Positions 38,432-47,398 of a stretch of 64,000 nt of DNA are shown here, piece after piece. The DNA is from Mesorhizobium_K marinum. Lineage in GTDB: Bacteria; Pseudomonadota; Alphaproteobacteria; Rhizobiales; Rhizobiaceae. The stretch is from assembly GCF_040813715.1 (NCBI RefSeq), contig NZ_JBFOCH010000012.1, one strand, 5' to 3'. Numbering within the stretch: the stretch's first letter is position 1; each line of letters starts with the position of its first letter. The notes under the pieces were generated by a model. It did no database searches, was not told where the DNA came from, and saw nothing but the letters and a program-made list of their open reading frames with translations. The position numbers were made by a program, and so were the translations under genes.

Positions 38432-39726
38432 ATGACCTTGACTGATCAGATCCGGGCCGCAGCCCGGCAGGCTCCCGTGAGCGGCATCGAAGCCGTCGCC
38501 AACTACGGCCGCGACCGGCCGGGCCTGATCCCGCTGTGGGCCGGCGAGAGCGACCAGCCGACCCCCGACTTCATCGGCCAGGCCGCCAAGCGCGGCCTCG
38601 ACGCCGGCGAGACCTTCTACACCTGGCAGGGTGGCATTCCCGAACTGCGCGACGCGCTCGCGCGCTACCACAAGCGCCATTTCGGGATGGAGTTCGACCC
38701 GCGCGAGTTCATCGTCACGATCGGTGGCATGCAGGCGATCGTTCTGGCGCTCGAAGCGACCGCAGGCGGCGGCGACGAAGCGATCTACCTGGAGCCGGCC
38801 TGGCCGAACTTCGCCGGTGCGGCCGGCGTAGCCGGCGCTGTCCCGGTTCCGGTCCCGCTCGTCGAAGGCGACAATGGCTGGTACTGCGACGTCGCCCGCG
38901 TCGAGGCGGCGGTGACCGCGCGGACGAAGGTGATCTTCGTCAACACGCCGGCCAACNCGCCGGCGCTGTCCCGGTTCCGGTTCCGCTGGTCGAAGGCGAC
39001 AATGGCTGGTACTGCGACGTCGCCCGCGTCGAGGCGGCGGTGACCGCGCGGACGAAGGTGATCTTCGTCAACACGCCGGCCAACCCGACAGGATGGACGG
39101 CCGACATCGAGACGCTGAGGGCGCTGCTCGACCTGGCGCGGCGTAAGGGTCTCTGGATCATCGCCGACGAGATCTACGCGCTGTTCCACTTCGGCGGACG
39201 CCGTGCGCCGTCCTTCATGGACATCATGGAGCCGGAAGACCGGATCCTGTTCGTCAACACCTTCTCCAAGAACTGGGCGATGACGGGCTGGCGCATCGGC
39301 TGGCTCAGGGCGCATCCCTCGCTCGGACGCACCTTCGAGAACCTGATCCAGTATTCGAGTTCGGGCGTGGCGCAGTTCCTGCAGCGCGGTGCGATAGCGG
39401 CACTCGACGAAGGCGACACCTTCCTTGCCGCCCAGGTGGCGCAGGCCCAGGCCGCGCGGGACCTGATCTGCCGCAAGCTCCAGGAAACCGGCCGGGTGCG
39501 CTTCAGCGTGCCGCCCGGGGCGTTCTACCTGTTCTTTGCGGTCGACGGCATGACGGACTCGACGAAGGCGGCGTTCGACATCGTCGACAAGGCGCTGGTC
39601 GGCCTCGCCCCCGGCATCGCCTTCGGCCGGGCCGGGGAGGGGTATCTGAGGCTCTGCTTCCACCGTCGCCTCGACCAGGTCGAGGAGGCGGCGAACCGGC
39701 TGGCCGATTGGATCCGGAAGACCTGA
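38432..39726 (+). CDS. class I/II pyridoxal-phosphate aminotransferase, split by a contig join
   Basis: Removal of a 128-base duplication at n 38957 restores 388 residues. Family features are PLWAGESDQPTPDF, TYTWQ-like FYTWQGGIPELR, GGMQAIVLAL, NTPANPTGW, the PLP lysine in FVNTFSKNWAMTGWRIGWL and the substrate-arginine region YLRLCFHR. These enzymes transaminate aspartate, aromatic or other amino acids; the substrate is not clear. It converges with hemA. Confidence 0.88.
38831..39084. other. scaffold join: single n (38957) within the aminotransferase gene
   Basis: Bases 38831-38956 recur at 38959-39084 with two substitutions; the offset of 128 breaks the frame. Confidence 0.9.
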
Positions 39727-39742
39727 GCGCCGACCGCCGGGC

Positions 39743-41020
39743 TCAGCCGCCCGACTTGGGCACGAGCAGCGGGATGATGCGCTCCGAACTGGCGACAGCC
39801 GGGCGCCCGGCCGCGCCGTAGGGAATACCGAGCGCGTCCCAGGTCTCGACCAGCGCGTCGCGCAGGCGATCGATCAGCAGGTCGTCGTGGAAGGGCGTCG
39901 GCGTGATGCGCAGCCGCTCGGTGCCGCGCGGCACCGTCGGATAGTTGATCGGCTGGATGTAGATGCCGTGCAGGCCGTGCAGGCGGTCCGTCGCCATCTT
40001 GCACAGTTCGGGGTCGCCCACGAGCACCGGCACGATATGGGTGTTGGACGGCATGACCGGCAGGCCGGCGGCTGTCAGCACCTCCTTGGTGCGCGCCACC
40101 TGGCGCTGCTGCGCGTTGCGCTCCGCCTGCGATCCCTTGAGATGGCGGATCGAGGTCGTGGCGGCCGCGGCGATCGCCGGCGGCAGAGCCGTGGTGAAGA
40201 TGAAGCCCGGCGCATAGGAACGCACCGCGTCGACCACGGTCGCGCTGCCGGTGATGTAGCCGCCGAGCGTTCCGAACGCCTTGGCCAGCGTGCCCTCGAT
40301 CACGTCGACGCGGTGGGCCAGGCCCTCTCGTTCGGTGATGCCGCCGCCCCGGTTGCCGTACATGCCGACGGCATGCACCTCGTCGATGTAGGTCATCGCA
40401 TTGTACTTGTCGGCGAGGTCGGCGATCTCCTTGATCGGCGAGATGTCGCCGTCCATCGAGTAGACGCTCTCGAACACGATCAGCTTGGCCCGTTCGCGCC
40501 CGGCGGCGGCAAGCAGGCTTTCCAGATGCGCGACGTCGTTGTGGCGGAAGATCTTCTTCTCGGCGCCGGAGCGGCGCACGCCCTCGATCATCGACGCGTG
40601 GTTCAGTTCATCCGAGAGGACCAGGCAGTTGGGAAGCAGCCGGGCGATGGTCGAGATCGACGCCTCGTTCGAGACGAAGCCCGACGTGAATACCAGCGCG
40701 GCCTCCTTGGCGTGCAGGTCGGCGAGCTCCAGTTCGAGCTCGACCAGCGGATGGTTGGTGCCGGAAATGTTGCGCGTACCGCCGGCGCCCGAGCCCATGC
40801 GGCCGGCCGCGTTCTGCAGCGCCGACACCACGTCGGGGTGCTGGCCCATGCCCAGGTAGTCGTTCGAGCACCAGACGGTGATTTCCTCGACCTTGCCCTC
40901 GGACCGCCAGATGGCGCGCGGGAACGCGCCGGCAATGCGCTCGATGTCTGCGAAAACGCGATATCGCCGCTCCGCATGGACCTGGTCGATCGCTTCCTCG
41001 AAAAACCGCTGATAGTTCAT
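39743..41020 (-). CDS. hemA: 5-aminolevulinate synthase
   Basis: This 425-residue PLP enzyme condenses glycine with succinyl-CoA to 5-aminolevulinate, the C4 route of haem synthesis used by Alphaproteobacteria. It starts NYQRFFEEAIDQVHAERRYR and has CSNDYLGMGQHP, GSGAGGTRNISGT, DEVHAVGMYG and the PLP lysine in IEGTLAKAFGTLGGY. Two direct repeats and a -10 box lie upstream (see next entry). Confidence 0.96.
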   Translation of the reverse strand: MNYQRFFEEAIDQVHAERRYRVFADIERIAGAFPRAIWRSEGKVEEITVWCSNDYLGMGQHPDVVSALQNAAGRMGSGAGGTRNISGTNHPLVELELELADLHAKEAALVFTSGFVSNEASISTIARLLPNCLVLSDELNHASMIEGVRRSGAEKKIFRHNDVAHLESLLAAAGRERAKLIVFESVYSMDGDISPIKEIADLADKYNAMTYIDEVHAVGMYGNRGGGITEREGLAHRVDVIEGTLAKAFGTLGGYITGSATVVDAVRSYAPGFIFTTALPPAIAAAATTSIRHLKGSQAERNAQQRQVARTKEVLTAAGLPVMPSNTHIVPVLVGDPELCKMATDRLHGLHGIYIQPINYPTVPRGTERLRITPTPFHDDLLIDRLRDALVETWDALGIPYGAAGRPAVASSERIIPLLVPKSGG

Positions 41021-41043
41021 AATGCCCTTCCGGTTTGCGGCGG

Positions 41044-41123
41044 ATAATAGTGTTTCGGCCTTGGTCCGTCCATTGGACCAGGGCGGTCAAAATGCCACGC
41101 TCGGCGCAGTCAAAATGTCACGC
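41044..41123 (-). promoter_or_regulatory. hemA promoter region with palindrome and direct repeats
   Basis: On the minus strand a -10 box TATTAT (41044-41049) lies 17 bases after a weak -35 TGGACG (41067-41072). The -35 is flanked by the inverted repeat TGGTCC (41062-41067) / GGACCA (41075-41080). Upstream, GTCAAAATGYCACGC occurs twice (41086-41100 and 41109-41123), start points 23 bases apart, about two helical turns. This looks like a regulated promoter; the regulator is unknown. Confidence 0.5.
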
Positions 41124-41290
41124 CCCGCCAACCACAACGACGCCGGCGCCCTTTTGCATCCCCGGCGCCTGTCGAATTCAATCAGCAACATGTTCCGGTC
41201 AGGCAACCGCCCGATGCCTCCGCACGATTTTATTGGTTTCGTGACGGTTGCCGTGTCAATGAACGCAGCATTTCGTTCTGGAGGGTCCGC

Positions 41291-42298
41291 ATGAGCGTTC
41301 TTGTCACCGGGGGAGCCGGCTACATCGGCAGCCACATGGTCTGGGAGCTGCTGGATCACGGCGAGGATGTCGTCGTCCTCGACCGGCTGTCGTCCGGCTT
41401 CGACTGGGCGGTGCCGCCCGAGGCCAGGCTCTATGTCGGCGACGTCGGCGACAGCGCGCTGGTGACGAAGATCATCCGCGATCACAAGGTGAACGCGATC
41501 ATCCATTTTGCCGGCTCGCTGATCGTGCCGGAATCCGTGTCCGACCCGCTGCTCTACTACGAGAACAACACCTGCAAGACGCGCAGCCTGGTCGCCGACG
41601 CCATCGCCGAGGGGGTGCCGCACTTCATCTTCTCCTCGACCGCCGCCGTCTACGGCACCGCCGGCGTCGAACCGGTGCGCGAGGACGCCCGCACCGTGCC
41701 GGAATCGCCCTACGGCACGTCGAAGCTGATGACGGAACTGATCCTGCGCGATGCGGCCGCCGCGCATGCCGGCTTCGACTACACCGTGCTGCGCTACTTC
41801 AACGTCGCCGGCGCCGACCCCAGGGGCCGGACCGGCCAGTCGACGCCGGGCGCCACCCTGCTCATCAAGGTCGCGGCCGAAACCGCGCTGGGCAAGCGCC
41901 CGTTCATGCAGATCTACGGCAACGACTACCCGACGCCGGACGGCACCTGCATCCGCGACTACATCCATGTCAGCGACCTCGTCGCCGCACACCGGCTGGC
42001 GCTCGACAGGATGCGCGCCGGCGGCGGCAGCCTCGTCGCCAATTGCGGCTACGGGCACGGCTACTCCGTGCTCGAGGTGATGGAGAGCGTGAAGCGGGTC
42101 TACGGCGGCGAAATCGATGTGCGCATCGCCGACCGCCGGCCGGGCGATGCGGTCGCCGTGGTGGCGAACTCGGACCTCGCGCGCAAGGAACTGGGCTGGG
42201 TGCCGCAACTCGACGATCTCGACCGTATCGTCGCCGACGCGCTTGCCTGGGAGAGGATTCTGGCGGGTAAGAACTGGCCGAGCCGCACCGGTTCGTGA
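41291..42298 (+). CDS. galE: UDP-glucose 4-epimerase
   Basis: This 335-residue short-chain dehydrogenase-type epimerase has the NAD motif VTGGAGYIGSHMVWELL, the SSTAAVYG serine region, the catalytic YGTSK pair and the family segment TCIRDYIHVSDL. It interconverts UDP-glucose and UDP-galactose for surface polysaccharides. The ribosome site CTGGAGGG precedes the ATG. It lies 70 bases before the ureohydrolase gene; functional linkage with the next operon is doubtful. Confidence 0.93.
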   Translation: MSVLVTGGAGYIGSHMVWELLDHGEDVVVLDRLSSGFDWAVPPEARLYVGDVGDSALVTKIIRDHKVNAIIHFAGSLIVPESVSDPLLYYENNTCKTRSLVADAIAEGVPHFIFSSTAAVYGTAGVEPVREDARTVPESPYGTSKLMTELILRDAAAAHAGFDYTVLRYFNVAGADPRGRTGQSTPGATLLIKVAAETALGKRPFMQIYGNDYPTPDGTCIRDYIHVSDLVAAHRLALDRMRAGGGSLVANCGYGHGYSVLEVMESVKRVYGGEIDVRIADRRPGDAVAVVANSDLARKELGWVPQLDDLDRIVADALAWERILAGKNWPSRTGS

Positions 42299-42368
42299 CG
42301 TCTCGCCGGTTGCATTTCGCCCGGCGCTCCCGGACAATCGGCGCTGTCTGCAGCATGGAAAGTCTGCC

Positions 42369-43322
42369 ATGGACCGGAAATTCAACCAGCCGCTCGGCGG
42401 CAACGAGATGCCGCGTTTCGGCGCGCCGGCAACCTTCATGCGGCTGCCGGCGCAGCCGACGGCTGCCGGCCTCGACGCCTGCTTCGTCGGTGTGCCGATG
42501 GACATCGGCACCTCGAACCGGCCCGGAACCCGCTTCGGGCCGCGCCAGATCAGGGCGGAATCGAGCTTCATCCGGCCCTACAACATGGCGTCGCGCGCGG
42601 CCCCCTTCGACAGCCTGCAGGTCGCGGACATCGGCGATGTCGCCATCGATACCTTCAACCTGCCGAAATGCATGGACATCATCACCGAGGCCTATGATGC
42701 GATCCTTGCCGAGGACTGCATTCCGCTGACGCTCGGCGGCGACCACACGATCGCCTATCCGATCCTGCGCGCCATGGCGAAGAAGCATGGGCCGGTCGGG
42801 CTGATCCATGTCGACGCCCACGCCGACATCAACGAGCACATGTTCGGCGAGCCGATCGCGCACGGTACGCCGTTCCGCCGCGCGGTGGAGGCGGGCGTGC
42901 TCGACACCAAGCGCTGCATCCAGATCGGACTGCGCGGTTCCGGCTACGCCGCCGACGATTTCGACTGGCCCCGCCAACAGGGTTTCCGCGTCGTGCAGGC
43001 GGAAGAGTGCTGGTGGAAATCGATGACGCCGCTGATGGAGGAGGTGCGCGCCCAGATGGGCGACGGTCCGGTCTATCTCAGCTACGACATCGACAGCCTC
43101 GACCCCGGTTTCGCGCCAGGCACCGGAACGCCCGAAATCGGCGGCCTCACGACCGTCCAGGCGCTGGAGATCATCCGCGGCTGCTGGGGCATCAATCTCG
43201 TCGGGGCAGACCTTGTTGAAGTGTCGCCGCCCTACGATACGTCGGGCAACACGGCGCTTACGGCCGCCTATCTCCTGTTCGAGATGCTCTGCGTGCTGCC
43301 GGGCGTCGAGCGGCGGATCTAG
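42369..43322 (+). CDS. ureohydrolase: agmatinase / guanidinobutyrase family
   Basis: This 317-residue Mn-dependent enzyme hydrolyses a guanidino group to urea. All metal-binding motifs are intact: GGDHT (His126), DAHAD (Asp149, His151, Asp153) and SYDIDSLDPG (Asp240, Asp242). The opening FNQPLGGNEMPRFG is shared with guanidinobutyrase/agmatinase-like enzymes of Rhizobiales and Pseudomonas. It is followed after 30 bases by a D-amino-acid dehydrogenase gene and then by a racemase fusion, a context that suits 4-guanidinobutyrate formed from D-arginine better than agmatine. This last point is inference. Confidence 0.88.
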   Translation: MDRKFNQPLGGNEMPRFGAPATFMRLPAQPTAAGLDACFVGVPMDIGTSNRPGTRFGPRQIRAESSFIRPYNMASRAAPFDSLQVADIGDVAIDTFNLPKCMDIITEAYDAILAEDCIPLTLGGDHTIAYPILRAMAKKHGPVGLIHVDAHADINEHMFGEPIAHGTPFRRAVEAGVLDTKRCIQIGLRGSGYAADDFDWPRQQGFRVVQAEECWWKSMTPLMEEVRAQMGDGPVYLSYDIDSLDPGFAPGTGTPEIGGLTTVQALEIIRGCWGINLVGADLVEVSPPYDTSGNTALTAAYLLFEMLCVLPGVERRI

Positions 43323-43352
43323 GCCAGAGAAAAGCATGCGGGGAGACGCGGG

Positions 43353-44603
43353 ATGAGGATCGTGGTGCTTGGCGCCGGCGTGGTCGGCACGGCGGCCGCC
43401 TACTGGCTGGCCCGTGACGGGCATGAGGTGACCGTGCTGGAGCGCCATGCGGAAGCGGCGCAGGGCACCAGCTATTCGAATGCAGGCCTCGTCTCGCCGG
43501 GCGATGCGACTGCCTGGGCTTCGCCGGATGCCCTGCGCACCTTCTTCAAGGGGCTCTACCGGCGCGACCTCGGCATCCGCGTCCGGCTTCAGGCCGATCC
43601 CTACTTCTATCGCTGGACCTTGCGGTTCCTGCGCGAGTGCACCACCGCCAGGATGCGCGCCAGCACGCTGGTGAAACTGAAGCTCGCGCTCCATTCGCGC
43701 GACTGCATCAACCGCATCGAGGACGAGATCGGCATCGACTACGACCAGCGCAAGCGCGGCATCGTCTATTTCTTCCGTACTCAGAAAAGCCTGGATACCG
43801 GCGCCGACAACTACCGGTTCCTCGGGCAGAACGGCTTCCCGATCGAGATCGTCGACCGCAAGCGGCTGGCCGAGGTCGAGCCGGGGCTGGCGGATGCGGC
43901 GGACAAGATCGCCGGCGGCGTCTATTCGCCGATCGACCAGACCGGCGACTCGCGGCTCTTCGCGACCCGGCTTGCGGCCCATGTGACGGAAAAGCTCGGC
44001 GTGGCGTTCCGCTTCGGCACCATTGTCGAGGGGCTGGACATCGAGGGCGACCGCGTGGCGGCGGTTCGGACGTCGGCCGGTCCGGTCGCCGCCGACGCCG
44101 TCGTGCTGTCGCTCGGACCCGAAAGCGGCGTGTTCGCGCGCCGGCACGGCATCGACCTGCCGGTCTATCCGGTCAAGGGCTACACGGTGACCATGCCGCT
44201 GACCGATCCGTCGAAGGGTCCGACCATGGGCGGCGCGGACGAGGACAGCCTGATCGGCTATTCCAGGCTGGGCAACCGGCTGCGCATGTCGTCCACCGCC
44301 GAGTTCACCGGCTTCGACCGCAGCCACAAGCCGCGCGACTTCGCCACCATTTTCCGCACCGCGCGCGACCTCTTCCCCGGCGCCACCGACGAGACACGGG
44401 CTGAAATGTGGGCAGGTCTCAGACCGATGACGCCGAGTTCGGTTCCCGTGATCGGCCAGGCACGCTACCGCAACCTCTACCTGAACACAGGTCATGGTCA
44501 TCTGGGCTGGACCACGGCGGCAGGCTCGGGGCAGTTCCTTGCCGACCTCGTCGCCGGTCGCTCCCCCGAAATCGACCCGGCCGGGCTGCGTTACGCGGGG
44601 TAG
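43353..44603 (+). CDS. FAD-dependent D-amino acid dehydrogenase (DadA family)
   Basis: This 416-residue flavoprotein has the dinucleotide motif VVLGAGVVGTAAAYWLA, the DadA segment GTSYSNAGLVSPGDATAWASP, and the C-terminal FAD-contact region GLRPMTPSSVPVIG ... NTGHGHLGWTTAAGSG. DadA-type enzymes oxidise D-amino acids to 2-keto acids and feed electrons to the respiratory chain at the inner membrane. Two bases separate its stop from the ATG of the racemase fusion, so the product of the racemase is its likely substrate (D-ornithine or D-arginine). Confidence 0.88.
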   Translation: MRIVVLGAGVVGTAAAYWLARDGHEVTVLERHAEAAQGTSYSNAGLVSPGDATAWASPDALRTFFKGLYRRDLGIRVRLQADPYFYRWTLRFLRECTTARMRASTLVKLKLALHSRDCINRIEDEIGIDYDQRKRGIVYFFRTQKSLDTGADNYRFLGQNGFPIEIVDRKRLAEVEPGLADAADKIAGGVYSPIDQTGDSRLFATRLAAHVTEKLGVAFRFGTIVEGLDIEGDRVAAVRTSAGPVAADAVVLSLGPESGVFARRHGIDLPVYPVKGYTVTMPLTDPSKGPTMGGADEDSLIGYSRLGNRLRMSSTAEFTGFDRSHKPRDFATIFRTARDLFPGATDETRAEMWAGLRPMTPSSVPVIGQARYRNLYLNTGHGHLGWTTAAGSGQFLADLVAGRSPEIDPAGLRYAG

Positions 44604-44605
44604 CC

Positions 44606-46584
44606 ATGTCCGGGCCGGAAGTCACCATCGACCTCGGGCGCATCGAACGCAATGCGCGCACGGTGGTGTCGCGCTGCGCCGGCGCCGGGATCACGGTGTT
44701 CGGCGTCACCAAGGGCATGTGCGGCATGCCGCAGGTGGCGCGCGCCATGCTGCGCGGCGGGGTGGCGGGGCTCGGCGAATCGCGGTTCGAGAATATCCGC
44801 CGCCTGCGCGAGAGCGGAATAACCGCGCCGGTCATGCTCCTGCGCAGCCCGCCGATCGCCCGCGCTGAGGAGGTGGTGCGCACGGTAGACATCAGCCTGC
44901 AGTCCGAACTCGCCGTCATTCGCGAGGTGTCGCGCATCGCAGAACGGCTGGGCCGCGTGCACGACATCATGCTGATGGTCGATCTCGGCGATCTGCGCGA
45001 GGGCATCTGGCCGAGCGAGCTGCTGCCGACGGTAGAGCAGATCCTTGAAATGAAGGGGGTGCGGATTGCCGGCATCGGCACCAATCTCGGCTGCTTCGGC
45101 GCCATCATGCCGACCGAGGAAAATCTCGGCCAGCTGGTCGCGCATGCCTACAAGATCGAACGGCTGGCCGGCATCAGCCTCGACTACATTTCCGGCGGCG
45201 CGTCGTCGTCGCTGCAGCTCCTGCTCGACGGCACGCTGCCGGCCGGCATCAACAATCTGCGCGTCGGCGAGGCGATCCTGCAGGGCGGCATCGAGACCTT
45301 TCGCGAAAAGCCCTGGGATGGGCTGGAATTCGATGCCTGCCGGCTGACGGCCGACGTGATCGAGGTGAAGAAGAAGCCGTCCCGGCCGATCGGGAAGTCG
45401 GGCTATGACGCCTTCGGCAACCAGCCCTATTTTCCCGACGAGGGCGACCGGCTGCGCGCCATCGCCAACATCGGCNCGAGTTCGATGCCTGCCGGCTGAC
45501 TGCCGACGTGATCGAGGTGAAGAAGAAGCCGTCCCGGCCGATCGGGAAGTCGGGCTATGACGCCTTCGGCAACCAGCCCTATTTTCCCGACGAGGGCGAC
45601 CGGCTGCGCGCCATCGCCAACATCGGCCGCGAGGACGTCATGGTCGAGGGGCTCACGCCGATCGACCGGGGCGTGCGCGTGCTCGGCGCCTCGAGCGACC
45701 ATCTCCTGCTCGACGTGACCGACGCCGAGGTGCCCGTCGCCGTCGGTGGCCGGGTGGCGTTCCGTATGGGCTATGGCGCGATGCTGCTCGCGATGACGTC
45801 GGAATATGTCGAGAAGGTGCCGATGCACGACGTGGAGATCGCGCCGCGCCGGCGCATGGTCCAGATCGTCGCCGATCCCGGCGCGGCCGTCGTCCTTGCC
45901 AGGCAGCGCGTCGGCGCGCGGCTGGAAGCGATCGACTACGACGTCGTCACGCCCGGCGACGACGCGCGCCTGCCTGCCGGACTGCTGCGCCTGTCCGCGG
46001 GCGAAGACCGCGGCGTGGCGCTCCCGGCCCTTGCGGCGACCGTCAGGGAAACGCATTCGCTTGGCCTGATCCGCTTCGATTCGAAGGCATGCCTGGGCGC
46101 GGAACGCGCCGCCGACGGCTCCGTCGCACCGGATTCCGTACTGTCGCAAGCGCTTGGGCTGATGGATGGGGAAGGCGCCCTGCAGCCGCAATTGTCGCCC
46201 GAAAATGTGGTGCTTGTCGGCCTGCGCGAGGCAAGTACGGCGGAGGCGGCCGTTCTGAAGGCGTCCCGCGTGACGGTCATGACGATGGCCGACATCGATG
46301 CGCTCGGCATGGGCGAAGTGATGCGCCAGGCGCTCAGGATCGCCGCGAACGGCACCACCGGCTTCCACGTCAGCTATTCGCCTGAAGTCACCGAGATACC
46401 GGGCTGGATCGAGGGTTCCGGCGGCATGACCGTCCGCGAGACCCATCTGGCGATGGAAGCCGTCGCGCTCGCCGGCGGCATGCTCTCCATGGACGTGTCG
46501 GGACTGACGGCGACCCTCGACGAGCGCGTCGCCGCCGAGACGGTCAGCTTCGTCATGTCCAGCTTCGGCAAGCGCATTCTTTAG
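44606..46584 (+). CDS. fusion of ornithine-racemase-like PLP domain with degenerate arginase-fold domain
   Basis: With the 152-base duplication at n 45476 removed, one frame of 608 residues results. Residues 1 to about 350 form an alanine-racemase-type barrel plus C-terminal beta domain of the ornithine racemase (Orr/YhfX) branch. PLP lysine is Lys36 in FGVTKGMCG; other marks are GIGTNLGCFG, YISGGASSSLQ and IEVKKKPSRPIGKSGYDAFGN. The rest is an arginase/agmatinase fold whose metal motifs are nearly all lost: GGDHT has become AGEDRG, DAHAD has become DSKAC, and SYDIDSLDP has become SYSPEVTEIP. A hydrolytic role of this half is therefore unlikely; ligand binding or pairing with the active ureohydrolase of the operon is possible. 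Last gene of the operon. Confidence 0.82.
45326..45627. other. scaffold join: single n (45476) within the racemase fusion
   Basis: Bases 45326-45475 recur at 45478-45627 with two substitutions. The join lies inside the racemase beta domain, upstream of the domain boundary, so it does not create the fusion. Confidence 0.9.
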
Positions 46585-46605
46585 GTGCGGGCTTTCGGCC
46601 CGTCG

Positions 46606-47034
46606 CTATTCCTTCAGGACCGTCGCTTTCGTGCCGGCCACGATCTGGTCGATGACCAGCAGCTTCACCGGCGTGCTTCCGATATTGGAACCCTGGTGCC
46701 ACTGGTCGGTCATCTCGACGATGAAGTCTCCGGTGTTGAACACGTCGCTCTGTCCGGTATCGACATTGGTGACTTTCAGCGATCCGGCGAGCACGTAGCC
46801 GTAGCGGGCGTAGGGGTGCTTGTGGACCGGAAGCGTCACCCCAGGCGCGATCTCGAAGATCGACGCCGTCACCTCGACGTTGTTGTCGGGAAGCCTGATC
46901 GGCTGCCCGGTCGATGTCACCGTGGTTGATCGGATCGGCGTCACCACGACTGGCTGGCCGCCGCTGTCCAGGGCGTATGCGGGCGCAATCAAGGCGCCGG
47001 CTGCCAGGGCCGCAATGACAATCATCGTCCGCAT
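46606..47034 (-). CDS. exported cupin-domain protein
   Basis: This 142-residue protein has a signal peptide (VIAALAAGALIAPAYA) and one cupin domain with the metal-site pattern LPVHKHPYARYGYVLAGSLKV and DQWHQGSNIGSTPVKLL. Periplasmic cupins of this kind may bind metals or small acids; no substrate is indicated. GGAGGG precedes the ATG. It converges with the racemase fusion gene. Confidence 0.75.
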   Translation of the reverse strand: MRTMIVIAALAAGALIAPAYALDSGGQPVVVTPIRSTTVTSTGQPIRLPDNNVEVTASIFEIAPGVTLPVHKHPYARYGYVLAGSLKVTNVDTGQSDVFNTGDFIVEMTDQWHQGSNIGSTPVKLLVIDQIVAGTKATVLKE

Positions 47035-47398
47035 GGTTCCCTCCGCGTTTGTTCGGGCAGCCTAGCAGATGCTGCGTCGATGCAAACGCCCCGGTGGCGT
47101 CGTTGCGCAACCTGGATTGTCTTGGAGGAGAAGGGGGGAGTGGTTCGGAACGAACCACCCCCGCGAGGGCCGGCGCCTAGCTGGGGGCTTGGGAGTGGGC
47201 GGCGCCGGCCATGCGGAGGGTGGTCCGCCGCGAGATCGATAGGACCACAGCTGCCGGCGCGGCGATATTACGTCATCGCACCATATGGTTAAGCGGGAGT
47301 GGAACCCTCTTCGTCAACTTTAGCGACAGTGAATGTACCCATCGCCTGCAATTGCAACCGACGGTGGTCGAATCGGCATGCCGCGCCCTCGCAGAACG
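47035..47398. other. 364-base intergenic stretch with two inverted repeats
   Basis: No convincing gene is seen. Two strong inverted repeats lie here: GGTTCG-GAA-CGAACC inside a G5/C5-flanked arm (47133-47162), and GGCCGGCGCC (47168-47177) facing GGCGCCGGCC (47201-47210). They lie downstream of the RND operon on its strand and may serve transcript ending or stability, although no U run follows. Confidence 0.5.

Noticed and set aside
41086..41123. Sigma-54 promoter upstream of hemA
   Set aside because: GCGTGGCATTTTGAC resembles the -24 element but lacks a TTGC -12 element at the right distance, and it occurs as a direct repeat.
45326..45627. The racemase-arginase fusion as a product of the contig join
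   Set aside because: The join lies inside the racemase part; the frame continues through the racemase beta domain before the arginase-like half begins, and collapse gives one frame.
47133..47162. Rho-independent terminator after the RND operon
   Set aside because: The hairpin is strong, but no U run follows on either strand and it lies 240 bases after the stop.
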